Positions 36,469 through 45,124 of a DNA stretch of 64,000 bases are shown in pieces. The first letter of the stretch is position 1, and every line of letters begins with the position of its first letter. The notes under the pieces are model-generated. The model saw only the letters and a program-made list of their open reading frames with translations. It searched no databases and was not told the origin of the DNA. A program made the translations under genes and the position numbers. The stretch comes from JAEUIZ01 sp046155605 (GTDB lineage Bacteria; Planctomycetota; Phycisphaerae; Phycisphaerales; UBA1924): positions 6,331-70,330 of the forward strand of contig JBJXFQ010000068.1 of NCBI GenBank assembly GCA_046155605.1, read 5' to 3'.

Positions 36469-37419
36469 CTAGGGCTGCCAGATGCGGTTGAGGCGATCGA
36501 GAAAGGCACCGGCGATGTTGCGAGCGCCGAGTTGGGGTCTGGGCAGAGGGAGGCGCCCGAGGCCGCGGATGGATTCCCGGGCGATTCGCCAGCCCGCGAG
36601 AAGGCCCACCGCGAGCGATCCGCGGGGCTTGAGGTCGTTGGGGCGGAGGAGGAGCGCGGTGGCATCGTCCTGGAGCGTGTCTTCACCGCCGAGGGAGGCG
36701 AGGAGCGCGGGAATGAGGCGTTCGGGTGCGGCGGGATCGAGGGCATTGAGGCGTTTGATGAGGCCGGCCACGCCGAGGAGTCTTCCGTCGGGCTCGCGAG
36801 CCTCGATGAGTGAATCGGTGTAGAGGAGGAGGAGGTCGCCGTGGGCGAGGCGAACGGGGAACTGGTCGTAGCCGGTCTGTTCGGCGATGCCCAAGGGAAT
36901 GTTGGAGGGCTCGCCGGGGGTTGACGCGGCGGTGGGTTCTGAGCGTGGGCGAGCAACATCCCAGGCGCGTTGGCGGGCGCGATAGACGAGCGGGGGCGGG
37001 TGGCCGGCGTTGGAGATGACGATCTCGTCGGTGGGGGTCCAGTAGGTGGCGACGACGGCGGTGGCGAAGCCCTCGAGTTCGGCGAGTCGGGTGAACTCGG
37101 CGTTGATGCCGGAGACGAGCCGGGTCTGATCGACGTAGTTGACGTAGCGTCGCATGAGGGATCGGAGTTTAGTGGCGATTTGAGCGACGGTGATGCCGTG
37201 ACCGCTGACGTCGGCGACAAGAATTCGGACGATTCGGCCCGTGGCACAACTGGAGAGGTAATGGATGTCGCCACCGGCGAGGGCGTTTTCGTGGGGGCGC
37301 GCGTAGACCCAGGCGTCGAGGCCCGGGAGCGCGACGGCGTTATCGGTGGCCTGATTGCCTCCCCAGACTTCGAGGCACTGCATGGTGGCGGCGGGGGTTG
37401 GGGATTCGGATGGAGGCAT
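36469..37419 (-). CDS. SpoIIE/RsbU-type PP2C serine phosphatase
   Basis: 316 residues. Metal-binding and catalytic elements: LAGGDIHYLSS, ILVADVSGHGITVAQIATKL, VISNAGHPPPLVYRARQ and LLLLYTDSLIEAREPDG with DDATALLL near the end. There is no sensory domain and no membrane helix, so regulation may be by a partner. Such enzymes dephosphorylate anti-anti-sigma factors in partner-switching pathways. It is divergent from the FkbM gene. Confidence 0.9.
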   Translation of the reverse strand: MPPSESPTPAATMQCLEVWGGNQATDNAVALPGLDAWVYARPHENALAGGDIHYLSSCATGRIVRILVADVSGHGITVAQIATKLRSLMRRYVNYVDQTRLVSGINAEFTRLAELEGFATAVVATYWTPTDEIVISNAGHPPPLVYRARQRAWDVARPRSEPTAASTPGEPSNIPLGIAEQTGYDQFPVRLAHGDLLLLYTDSLIEAREPDGRLLGVAGLIKRLNALDPAAPERLIPALLASLGGEDTLQDDATALLLRPNDLKPRGSLAVGLLAGWRIARESIRGLGRLPLPRPQLGARNIAGAFLDRLNRIWQP

Positions 37420-37470
37420 GGGTGTCTGACGCTAGGCAGGCCGCGGCGCGTGCCACTACGCTTGGCGACC

Positions 37471-38145
37471 ATGAGCGAGTATCACGAGTTTGCGAACGGG
37501 ATTCGGGTTCGACGCGAGCATTTGATGCCGATCCAGATGGAGCGGTACAAGGAGATCAATCTTCACGAGCCGGAGGAGGAGGCGTGGCTCGTGAAGATGC
37601 TCGACGAGATCGGGGAGACGGGGGTGTTTGTGGATGTGGGGGCGGCAGTGGGGTATTACTGCTTTCTGGTGGCGCGGCTGAGGCCGAAGTTCGAGATTCG
37701 GGCGTATGAGCCGGACGCGACAAACCGGGCGCGGCTGGCCGAGAACCGGGCGCTCAACGGGAATCCGGTGATTCGGCTTCACGCGCAGGCGGTAAGCGAC
37801 CGGCTGGGCTCGGCGAACCTGGCGGGCGAGGGGTATATGGCGATGCTGGCACCGGGCGAGGGGAAGGCGGTGCCGACGACGACGTTGTCGGCGGTGGCGG
37901 AGGGCGCGGGGAGGCCGATCGATCTGTTGAAGATGGACATTCAGGGCGGCGAGCACGCGGCGCTGATGGGCGCGGAAGCGGCGCTGAAGAAACGGCAGAT
38001 TCGGCGGTGGATCGTCGGGACGCATCACCCTGACCTGCACGCGTGGTGCGTGGATCGGTTCCGCGGGCACAAGTATCGGATCGTGTTTGAGGCGGCGCAG
38101 GTGCCCCATCAGCCGGACGGGATGGTGGTGGCGGTAGCGCCGTGA
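37471..38145 (+). CDS. FkbM family SAM-dependent methyltransferase
   Basis: 224 residues from ATG 37471. SAM motif I is GVFVDVGAAVGYYCFLVARL, followed by FEIRAYEPDATNRARLAENR and the conserved LLKMDIQGGEHAALMGAE characteristic of FkbM. Substrate unknown; in glycan contexts these enzymes O-methylate sugars. The upstream frame extends to 36970 but only as the antisense of the phosphatase gene. Confidence 0.9.
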   Translation: MSEYHEFANGIRVRREHLMPIQMERYKEINLHEPEEEAWLVKMLDEIGETGVFVDVGAAVGYYCFLVARLRPKFEIRAYEPDATNRARLAENRALNGNPVIRLHAQAVSDRLGSANLAGEGYMAMLAPGEGKAVPTTTLSAVAEGAGRPIDLLKMDIQGGEHAALMGAEAALKKRQIRRWIVGTHHPDLHAWCVDRFRGHKYRIVFEAAQVPHQPDGMVVAVAP

Positions 38146-38149
38146 GCAG

Positions 38150-38239
38150 TTCCGATCGCTCGCGCGATCTGCTCCAGAAGGAAGGTCGCTGTTGCTGAGA
38201 GGGGCCATTTCCGATCGCTGGCGCGATCGGCTCAAGAAG
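38150..38239. repeat. Pair of 31-nt direct repeats with internal hairpins
   Basis: TTCCGATCGCT begins both units (38150-38180 and 38209-38239), and 28 of 31 positions agree. In the second unit CCGATCGC-TGGC-GCGATCGG is a perfect eight-pair stem. The pair separates the FkbM and M14 genes and could act in termination or be another dispersed repeat type. Confidence 0.7.
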
Positions 38240-38323
38240 CGATGGGAGACGGGGCGATCGCGGTGCGGCGGGGTCGTGATCTGCTATTCTGACTCGTCGC
38301 GTTATCGCGGCTGGAGAGCACAG

Positions 38324-40300
38324 ATGATTGATCGTTTGGAGTGTCGTCGATGCATCGCGGTTTACGCGGCGTCGATGGTTGGCTTGATGTCTATGGAGGC
38401 GGCGCGGGGCGAGGACGACCTCGGCGCGCGGACGAAGGCGCTGACGGCCGCGCATCCGATGGTGGTTGATGCGGCGACGATCGGGACGAGTCGGCAGGGT
38501 CGGGTGATCACGGCGCTGCGATTGACGAACCGTGGCGCGCCCGCGGACGATGGCCCGCCGCCGCCCGCGCCGGAGGATCGGCCGGCGCTGGTGGTCGTGG
38601 CTGGGCTGGATGGGCGGCACCTCTTCGGGGCGGACGTGGCGATGGGGATCGCTGAGAGTCTGGCGGCGAATCACGCGGGCCACCTGCATCGCGTGACGGT
38701 GTATGTGGTGGTTTGCGCGAATCCCGACGCGCGGGCGTGGACGCTCGATGCGGGGCACGCGAGGATGGACTTTGGCCGCGCCCAGAGCCTGCTCGACGCG
38801 GATCGGGATCGGCGAACCGCCGAGGACGGGGCGGAGGATCTCAATGGCGATGGCGTGGTGACGATGATGCGGGTGCGTGATCCGCTGCCGGGATCGGGGC
38901 TGCGGGCGGAATACGTGATCGATCCCGACAACGCGGCGATCGTGCGTCGGCCCGACGCGGCGAAGGGCGAGCGGGCGTCGGTCGCGCTCGTGCCAGAGGG
39001 AACGGACAGCGACGGCGACGGCAAGATCAATGAGGACGGGGTCGGCGGGACGGCGGGCGGGGGCGTGAATCTGGATCAGAACTTTCCGTATCGATGGCCA
39101 GAGTTTGCGGACGGCGCGGGGCCGTTCCCGCTCTCGGAGCCGGAGAGCCGGGCGCTGGTGGATTGGCTGCTGAAGGTGCGGAACGTGGCGGCAGTGGTGG
39201 TGATGGGGCCGGGAGACAGCGTGGTGGCGCTGCCGGAGGCGGGGAAGTTTGAGCCGGACGGGACGACGCCGACGGGGATCGAGAATGACGACAAAGTGCA
39301 GATGGAGGAGATCGCGAAACTGTTCAAGGAGGTGACAAACATGGCCGAGGCGTCGCCGGCGGAGCGGTCGGGCTCGCTGCATGGATGGGCGTATGCGCAC
39401 TACGGGGTGTACTCGCTGAACACGCCGGTGTGGGTGCGGCCGGATCAGATCAAGAAGGCGCAGCAGAAGGAAGAGGCGAAGGAAGAAGACGGAAAGGGCG
39501 CGGACGGCAAGCCGGACGCGCCAAAGCCCGAGACGCCGAAGCCGGAGGTGCCGAAGGTGGAAGCGCCCCAGCCCGAGACGCCGCGCGGCGAGACGGGGCG
39601 TCATCACGATCATGGCGAGGCAGGGCTGGCGACGATCGAAGCGCCGAACGAGGAGATGCAGCCGCAGGTTCCTGGTGGAGGGCGGAGGCGAGGCGGAGGC
39701 GATGCGCCCGCGGCAGCACCGACGGGCGGCGACAAGAAGCCGAGCGATGATGGGAAGTGGCTGGCGTATGACGCGGAGCGTGTGAAGGCCGGCGACGTGT
39801 CGGGGTTCATCGCGTGGAAGGCGTTCGAGCATCCGCAACTGGGGAGCGTGGAGATCGGTGGATTTGTGCCGGGTTTCAGGTTGAATCCGCCGGCGAGCGA
39901 GGTGCCGCGGCTGGTGGAGGAGCAGACGAGGTTTGTGGTGGCTTTGGCGGCGAGATTCCCGCGCGTGGTGGTGTCGGAGCAGAGGGTGGAACGGCTGGGG
40001 CCGGGGCTATGGCGGGTGTGGGTTCGCGTGGTGAACGAGGGTTCGATGCCGACGCTGTCGGCGATGGGGGTGAAGGCGCGGCGGCACCTGCCGACGATCG
40101 TGCGGATCGACGCGCCGATGGAGCGGGTGATCTCGGGCGAGCGGGTGAATCGATTCTGGTCGATCGCGGGATCAGGCGGGATGGCGGACGCGGAATGGAC
40201 GGTGCGGGCCGAGGACGGGTCGGAGGTTGTGGTCGAGGTGTCACCGTCGATTGGTGGGAAGTCGACGGTTCGAGTGAGACTTGAGGAGGCCGCACGATGA
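38324..40300 (+). CDS. M14-like protein that has lost zinc ligands
   Basis: 658 residues, signal-like N-terminus (IAVYAASMVGLMSME). The M14 carboxypeptidase outline is clear when aligned with the following gene: VVVAGLDGRHLFGADVAMGI at the place of DGNVHGNEIQSAEAV, NLDQNFPYRWPEFADG at DMNRNWPSDW, and AAVVVMGPGDSVVAL at AAAQSYHNTGG. The HxxE and the later His zinc ligands are all replaced, so peptidase activity is unlikely. It keeps calcium-type loops (LNGDGVVTMMR, SDGDGKINEDG). A Lys/Glu/Pro-rich linker (about residues 385-500) is inserted. Its stop overlaps the start of the active paralogue (ATGA). Confidence 0.82.
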   Translation: MIDRLECRRCIAVYAASMVGLMSMEAARGEDDLGARTKALTAAHPMVVDAATIGTSRQGRVITALRLTNRGAPADDGPPPPAPEDRPALVVVAGLDGRHLFGADVAMGIAESLAANHAGHLHRVTVYVVVCANPDARAWTLDAGHARMDFGRAQSLLDADRDRRTAEDGAEDLNGDGVVTMMRVRDPLPGSGLRAEYVIDPDNAAIVRRPDAAKGERASVALVPEGTDSDGDGKINEDGVGGTAGGGVNLDQNFPYRWPEFADGAGPFPLSEPESRALVDWLLKVRNVAAVVVMGPGDSVVALPEAGKFEPDGTTPTGIENDDKVQMEEIAKLFKEVTNMAEASPAERSGSLHGWAYAHYGVYSLNTPVWVRPDQIKKAQQKEEAKEEDGKGADGKPDAPKPETPKPEVPKVEAPQPETPRGETGRHHDHGEAGLATIEAPNEEMQPQVPGGGRRRGGGDAPAAAPTGGDKKPSDDGKWLAYDAERVKAGDVSGFIAWKAFEHPQLGSVEIGGFVPGFRLNPPASEVPRLVEEQTRFVVALAARFPRVVVSEQRVERLGPGLWRVWVRVVNEGSMPTLSAMGVKARRHLPTIVRIDAPMERVISGERVNRFWSIAGSGGMADAEWTVRAEDGSEVVVEVSPSIGGKSTVRVRLEEAAR

Positions 40301-42039
40301 GGCGCAGCACAGGTGGAATCGGGGTGTTGATTGCGGCGGCGATGTCGGCGTGCGTGGCGATGGCGCAGCCGGACGTGCCGGGGAAGGTGCTGATCGCGTT
40401 CAATCGGTATTCGACGTATGTCGAGATCGAGGGGCAGTTGAAAGCGATCGCGGCGGCGTATCCGGAGTTGGTGGAACTTCGGAGCCTGGGCAAGAGCGCC
40501 GAGGGGCGAGAGTTGTGGGTGGCGATCGTGAACTCGCCCAAGACCGGCCCGCACACGGCGAAACCGGCGATGTGGATCGATGGCAACGTCCACGGGAACG
40601 AGATTCAGTCGGCGGAGGCGGTGGTGTATTCGCTGTGGTACCTCACGAAGGCGTACGGGCAGGTGCCGTCGCTCACGAAGTTGCTGGACAACTACGTTTT
40701 TTACCTGATGCCGAGCCAGAACCCGGACGCGCGTGAGGCGTGGTTCCGCGACCCGCACACACCGCACAGTTCGCGTTCGAATCGCCGGCCGGTGGATTCT
40801 GACCGGGACGGGCTCTTTGACGAGGACGGGCCGGATGACCTCGACGGTGACGGGCAGATCACGCAGATGTGGAAGCGGGATGCGTCCGGGCGGTTCATCC
40901 GCGATCGGGCGGACCCTCGGGTGTTCGTGCGGGTGGAAGCGGATCAGCGGGGCGAGTGGACGCCGGTGGGGGAGGAGGGAATCGACAACGACGGGGACGG
41001 GCGGGTGAATGAGGATCCGACGGGCGGGGACGACATGAATCGCAACTGGCCGAGCGACTGGCTGCCGGATTACGTGCAGTTTGGCGCGGGGCTGTATCCG
41101 CTGAGCAATCCGGAGCCGCGTGCGATCGCGCAGTTCATCATCGGTCGGCCGAACATCGCGGCGGCACAGAGTTATCACAACACGGGCGGGATGATCCTGC
41201 GCGGACCCGGGGCGTCGTATCGGGAGAACGCGTACCCGCAGTCGGATCGAGAGGCGTATGACCAGATCGCGACGAAGGGCGAGGACATCCTGCCGTATTA
41301 CAAGTCGATGGTGATCTACCGCGATTTGTACACGGTGCATGGGGGGTTCGTGAACTGGTGCGCGGAAGGGCTGGGGATTTTCAGTTTCACGAACGAGATG
41401 TGGAACGGGGGGAAGTATTTCCAGCGGGAGATCACGAGCCCTGACGACAAGCGGATGTGGCTGTTCCGCGATCGCCTGCAGTTCGGGCTGACGTTCAAGG
41501 ACTACACGGAGGTTGAGCATCCGACGCATGGCAAGGTGCTGGTGGGCGGGCTGAACAAGTGGTCGTCGAGGGTGACGCCGACGTTCATGCTCGAGGAGGA
41601 GTGCCACCGGAACTTCGCGTTCACGATGTATCACGCGGACCAGATGCCGCTGCTGGCGTTTGAGCGTGTCGAGGTGTCGAAAGCGGGTGCGGGGCTATGG
41701 CGGCTGACGGCCGAGGTGCGGAACCAGAAACTGATCCCGACGCGGAGCGCGTGGGCGCGCGAGAAGGGGATCGGGGTCCATGACCTGATGCTGTGCGTGC
41801 CGGGCGAGCGCGTGGCAATCGCGGCAGCGGGGATTGCGTCGTCGTGGCTGGATCAGCGGATGACGCCGATCCGGAACGAGCCGGGACGGGTGCAGTTGCC
41901 GGGCGGCATCCCCGGGCAAGGCGGGGTGATTTTCAGGTGGTATGTAAGCGGGGAAGAGGGCGCGAAGGTGATGCTGCGGTATGAGGCTGAGAAGGCGAAG
42001 ACGATCGAGCGCGAAGTGGAACTGAAAGTAAGCCCATAA
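40297..42039 (+). CDS. M14 family zinc carboxypeptidase
   Basis: 580 residues with signal peptide (LIAAAMSACVAMAQ). Zinc ligands: His and Glu in DGNVHGNEIQSAEAV, His in AQSYHNTGGMIL. Substrate Arg/Asn: DMNRNWPSDW. The probable catalytic Glu lies in VTPTFMLEEECHRNFAFT. Two acidic inserts resemble calcium-binding repeats (SDRDGLFDEDGPDDLDGDG, DNDGDGRVNEDP). A beta-sandwich domain follows the catalytic domain. It likely trims extracellular or periplasmic peptides, together with the preceding inactive paralogue. Confidence 0.92.
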   Translation: MRRSTGGIGVLIAAAMSACVAMAQPDVPGKVLIAFNRYSTYVEIEGQLKAIAAAYPELVELRSLGKSAEGRELWVAIVNSPKTGPHTAKPAMWIDGNVHGNEIQSAEAVVYSLWYLTKAYGQVPSLTKLLDNYVFYLMPSQNPDAREAWFRDPHTPHSSRSNRRPVDSDRDGLFDEDGPDDLDGDGQITQMWKRDASGRFIRDRADPRVFVRVEADQRGEWTPVGEEGIDNDGDGRVNEDPTGGDDMNRNWPSDWLPDYVQFGAGLYPLSNPEPRAIAQFIIGRPNIAAAQSYHNTGGMILRGPGASYRENAYPQSDREAYDQIATKGEDILPYYKSMVIYRDLYTVHGGFVNWCAEGLGIFSFTNEMWNGGKYFQREITSPDDKRMWLFRDRLQFGLTFKDYTEVEHPTHGKVLVGGLNKWSSRVTPTFMLEEECHRNFAFTMYHADQMPLLAFERVEVSKAGAGLWRLTAEVRNQKLIPTRSAWAREKGIGVHDLMLCVPGERVAIAAAGIASSWLDQRMTPIRNEPGRVQLPGGIPGQGGVIFRWYVSGEEGAKVMLRYEAEKAKTIEREVELKVSP

Positions 42040-42159
42040 CGACGGGCACGGCAAAGAACGCGCTTGGAGAAGAGAAAATCGGCATAAGCCCGTGTCGAGC
42101 GATCAAAGCGTTCAGCGCCGGGATTGATGCCGCATCGCGCGGATGGATCACGGATCGCG

Positions 42160-42735
42160 TTAGGACAACGCAGAAGTAACACGAACGAGGCGTGCGGCGA
42201 TGGCGGCGAGCCGGTCGGCGTTCGGCTTGTCCTTGAGCGTGCCGTCAGGGTTGAATGCTTCGTTGGCCTTATTGACGGCGAGTTGGTCAGGGATGACGGT
42301 GACGCCGATGTTGCCGAGGATCATGCGGAGGTGAACGAGCCCGCGGAGGCCGCCGAGCGCGCCGGTGGAGGCACCAAGGAGTGCGGCGGTTTTGCCCGTA
42401 AAACTGGCGAGGCCGGCCTCGCCCGGGGCCGAGCGCGAGACCCAGTCAATGAGGTTTTTCAGGTAGGCGGAGATGCTGGAGTTGTACTCGGGGCTGGCGA
42501 TGAGCAGCGCGTTGTGGTCGCGGAAGAGAGCCTTGAGGGCGAGGACACGCTCGGGAAGGCCCGAGGCGGCCTCGAGGTCGCCGTCGTAGATGGGGAGGGC
42601 GAAATCGCGTGGTTCGAGGTCGGTGGCGATGCCGCCCGCGGCGCGGACAGCGGCCGCAGCGGCGCGCGCGAGTTTGCGGTTCCAGGATTCGGCGCGGGTG
42701 CTGCCGGTGATGACGAGGACTCGTGCGCTACCCAT
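42160..42735 (-). CDS. NADPH-dependent FMN reductase family protein
   Basis: 191 residues of flavodoxin-like fold. Seen: VLVITGSTRAESWNRKLAR (phosphate loop), LLIASPEYNSSISAYLKNLI (FMN ring contact, PEYN) and LLGASTGALGGLRGL. Family members reduce FMN, quinones or azo compounds with NAD(P)H. Isolated between the M14 genes and the redox operon; 42040-42159 shows no gene. Confidence 0.92.
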   Translation of the reverse strand: MGSARVLVITGSTRAESWNRKLARAAAAAVRAAGGIATDLEPRDFALPIYDGDLEAASGLPERVLALKALFRDHNALLIASPEYNSSISAYLKNLIDWVSRSAPGEAGLASFTGKTAALLGASTGALGGLRGLVHLRMILGNIGVTVIPDQLAVNKANEAFNPDGTLKDKPNADRLAAIAARLVRVTSALS

Positions 42736-42860
42736 GCGAGTAACTCCTTGTGTGGCCCGCGTCCCTCGCGAGCCGACGATGGTACACCGGTCGGCGGGGG
42801 CAACTTGGTACGCTGTCGGAATCGGAAACGACGGCGAGTGATCGGCATCGAAGGGGCGTC

Positions 42861-43076
42861 ATGATGTTCGCGAGCATTATCCTGGGAGTGTTTGCCGCGT
42901 ATGCGGGTGTGGGCGTGGCATTCTGCGTCGCGTTCCTCGCTCGCGGGCTTCGGCGCGTGGATCACTCGTCGCAGGGGAGCCACTGGCTGTTTCATGTGCT
43001 GATCGTCCCCGGCGTGGTGGCGCTATGGCCCTTGCTGCTGCGGATGTGGGTCATGGCGGGAAGGGGGCGGGCGTGA
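42861..43076 (+). CDS. Small two-helix membrane protein, first gene of a redox operon
   Basis: 71 residues. Two hydrophobic helices (MFASIILGVFAAYAGVGVAF and LFHVLIVPGVVALWPLLLRM) around a polar loop with two His (VDHSSQGSHWLFH). AAGGGG precedes the ATG. Its TGA overlaps the GTG of the next gene. No family recognised; the tight linkage to the Rieske fusion implies a role as accessory membrane subunit. Confidence 0.65.
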   Translation: MMFASIILGVFAAYAGVGVAFCVAFLARGLRRVDHSSQGSHWLFHVLIVPGVVALWPLLLRMWVMAGRGRA

Positions 43077-43222
43077 TCGCGCGGCAGCGAACGCGGCATT
43101 TCCTCACGTGGGTGGTGCTGGGCGCGGCGTTGCCGCTGCTGGTTGCGGCGGGGCTGTGGGCGCGCGAGGCGGCGGATCGAGCGGCAACGGGCACGCCGGC
43201 GACTTCGGGAGCTGGCCCGTGA
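43073..43222 (+). CDS. Tiny single-helix membrane protein
   Basis: 49 residues from a GTG at 43073. One membrane helix (FLTWVVLGAALPLLVAAGLW) with a basic N-terminus and a small, Ala/Thr/Gly-rich tail. It overlaps both neighbours by four bases (GTGA each time), which supports real translation despite the size. Confidence 0.6.
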   Translation: MIARQRTRHFLTWVVLGAALPLLVAAGLWAREAADRAATGTPATSGAGP

Positions 43223-44268
43223 GCGTGTCGTACACCTGGGTGGGCTGGACGCGTCACAAGAAGCGCTATGACGTGGTGATGGCGGCGAGCGTGATCGCGT
43301 TCCTGCTGATCTTCGCGGGCGTCACGATGGCGGTGCCGGCGGATCGGCGGCCGTCGATCCCGATCGTGGCGATCCGCTCGCTCGGGGTATGCGCGATCGT
43401 GATGCTGCATGTGGTGCTCTGGATCGGCCCGTTGGCGCGGCTTGATCGGCGGCTGCTCCCGCTGCTGTTCAATCGTCGCCACCTTGGCGTGGCGACGTTT
43501 TTCGTTGGGCTCGCGCACGCCGCGCTCTCGCTGCTGTGGTATCACGGGTTCGGCAACGTGAATCCGCTGCTGTCGCTGCTGACCAGCAACACGGCGTACG
43601 GATCACTCACTCGATTCCCGTTTGAGACCCTCGGGCTGGCGGCGCTGGTGATTCTCTTTTTGATGGCCGCGACGAGCCACGATTTCTGGAACCGCAACCT
43701 GTCGGCGCGGGTGTGGAAGCGGCTTCACATGATGGTGTACTGTGCGTATGCCCTGCTGGTCGGGCATGTCGCGCTCGGCGCGCTGCAGAGCGAGCGGCAC
43801 CCGCTACTCGCCGCGGCGCTCTTGGTTGGCGTCGGCGTCACGGCTGGGCTACACATCGCGGCAGGGGCTCGAGAGGTGCGGATCGATCGGGGCACGGCGG
43901 CCGCGCCGGATGGCTCGTTCGTCGATGTGGGCTCGGTTGATGACATCGCGGAGGGGCGGGCGAAGGTCGTGTGCCTGCGCGGGCGAGAACGGATCGCCGT
44001 GTTCAAGCATGGCGGAGCGATCTCGGCGGTGAGCAATGTGTGCGTGCATCAGGGCGGGCCGCTGGGCGAGGGCAAGATCGTCGATGGCTGCATCACCTGC
44101 CCGTGGCACGGTTGGCAGTATCGGCCGCAGGATGGCACATCGCCGCCGCCGTTTCAGGAGAAGGTGCCGACGTATGAGGTCCGGGTCTCGGGTCGGCGGG
44201 TGCTGGTGAATCCGACGGCGCTGCCGGCGGGGACGGCGGTTGCGCCGGCGCAGATCGAGGCCTCGTGA
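43219..44268 (+). CDS. Ferric-reductase-like membrane domain fused to Rieske [2Fe-2S] domain
   Basis: 349 residues from a GTG at 43219. About six helices carry His pairs suitable for two heme groups: VMLHVVLWIGP, RRHLGVATFFVGLAHAALSL and RLHMMVYCAYALLVGHVALG. The C-terminal 110 residues are a Rieske domain with both ligand boxes: VCVHQGGPLGEG and CPWHGWQY. The layout predicts transmembrane electron transfer from a quinone or another donor through heme to the iron-sulfur centre, or the reverse. The partner reactions are unknown. Confidence 0.88.
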   Translation: MSVSYTWVGWTRHKKRYDVVMAASVIAFLLIFAGVTMAVPADRRPSIPIVAIRSLGVCAIVMLHVVLWIGPLARLDRRLLPLLFNRRHLGVATFFVGLAHAALSLLWYHGFGNVNPLLSLLTSNTAYGSLTRFPFETLGLAALVILFLMAATSHDFWNRNLSARVWKRLHMMVYCAYALLVGHVALGALQSERHPLLAAALLVGVGVTAGLHIAAGAREVRIDRGTAAAPDGSFVDVGSVDDIAEGRAKVVCLRGRERIAVFKHGGAISAVSNVCVHQGGPLGEGKIVDGCITCPWHGWQYRPQDGTSPPPFQEKVPTYEVRVSGRRVLVNPTALPAGTAVAPAQIEAS

Positions 44269-44317
44269 TGGAGAGCGCGTGCGAGCAGAGGCATCTCGGC
44301 AATCGAGGGACGAGCAG

Positions 44318-45124
44318 ATGACGACGCCGGTTCAGCGTGATGAGTTCTTTGTGGGCTATTTGCCGACGATGCCGCGCGCGATCGGGCGTCGGACGCGGGT
44401 GGTCGCGGCGGCACTGGGATTAGCCGCGTTGATGCTTGCCGGACTGGTGGGAGCAGCGCAATCGGACGCGGGCGGCGCGGTGTGGGACGCCGATCCGGCG
44501 ACGGTGGAAGGGCTGTTTGTCGCGCGGCCGACGCCGATGGTGGTGTCCGAGACGCCGAGTGGACTGCGCGCGGTGCTTCTGGTTGGCGCGGGAAAGTGTG
44601 GCGCGTTTGGGGGCTATTGCGGGCCGGGAGAGGATTGGCGCGGCGTGGCGGAAGCGTTTGCAGGCAAGATGGTTCGGGCGAGTGGGACACTGTTGCATCG
44701 GGGCGACCACGCGATGCTGGAGTTGGATACCGGGCCGCGCGCGGTGGCGGTGATGGAGGATGGTGAGCGGCGGGATCGGATCGAGTTGAGCATGATGGCC
44801 GCGCGTAAAGGCAGCAGCGTGATCGAGACCGTGGTTGGCGAGTTAGTTGATGCGAAGTGCTATCTGGGCGCGATGAAGCCGGGGACCGGGAAGGTGCACC
44901 GCGCGTGCGCGATCCGATGCATCGAGGGCGGCATTCCGGCGATGATCGTCGATGCGCGGCCTGATGGCACGGTTCGCGGCATCCTTCTCGTCGGTGCCGA
45001 TGGTCGTTCCCCGATGCCGTCGGAGATTCGCGATCTCGTAGGCGACGCGGTGAGCGTGAGCGGGCCGGTGGGTTGGATCGCGGACCTCGGACTGGTTTCG
45101 TCGTCGGCGATCCGAAGGCGTTAG
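44318..45124 (+). CDS. Membrane-anchored protein with conserved Cys/His motif, redox operon
   Basis: 268 residues from ATG 44318, one N-terminal helix (RVVAAALGLAALMLAGLVGA). Two cysteine-containing blocks stand out: GAGKCGAFGGYCGPGEDW and, later, VDAKCYLGAMKPGTGKVHRA followed by CAIRCIEGGIPAMIV. The second block (three Cys, one His, and a G-K-x-H-R core) looks like a metal or heme site. I recall similar motifs in proteins next to heme/Rieske genes but cannot name a family. Terminal gene of the four-gene unit. Confidence 0.68.
   Translation: MTTPVQRDEFFVGYLPTMPRAIGRRTRVVAAALGLAALMLAGLVGAAQSDAGGAVWDADPATVEGLFVARPTPMVVSETPSGLRAVLLVGAGKCGAFGGYCGPGEDWRGVAEAFAGKMVRASGTLLHRGDHAMLELDTGPRAVAVMEDGERRDRIELSMMAARKGSSVIETVVGELVDAKCYLGAMKPGTGKVHRACAIRCIEGGIPAMIVDARPDGTVRGILLVGADGRSPMPSEIRDLVGDAVSVSGPVGWIADLGLVSSSAIRRR

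Noticed and set aside
36970..37470. Upstream extension of the FkbM reading frame
   Set aside because: The extension is the antisense of the PP2C phosphatase gene; the SAM domain starts at the ATG at 37471.
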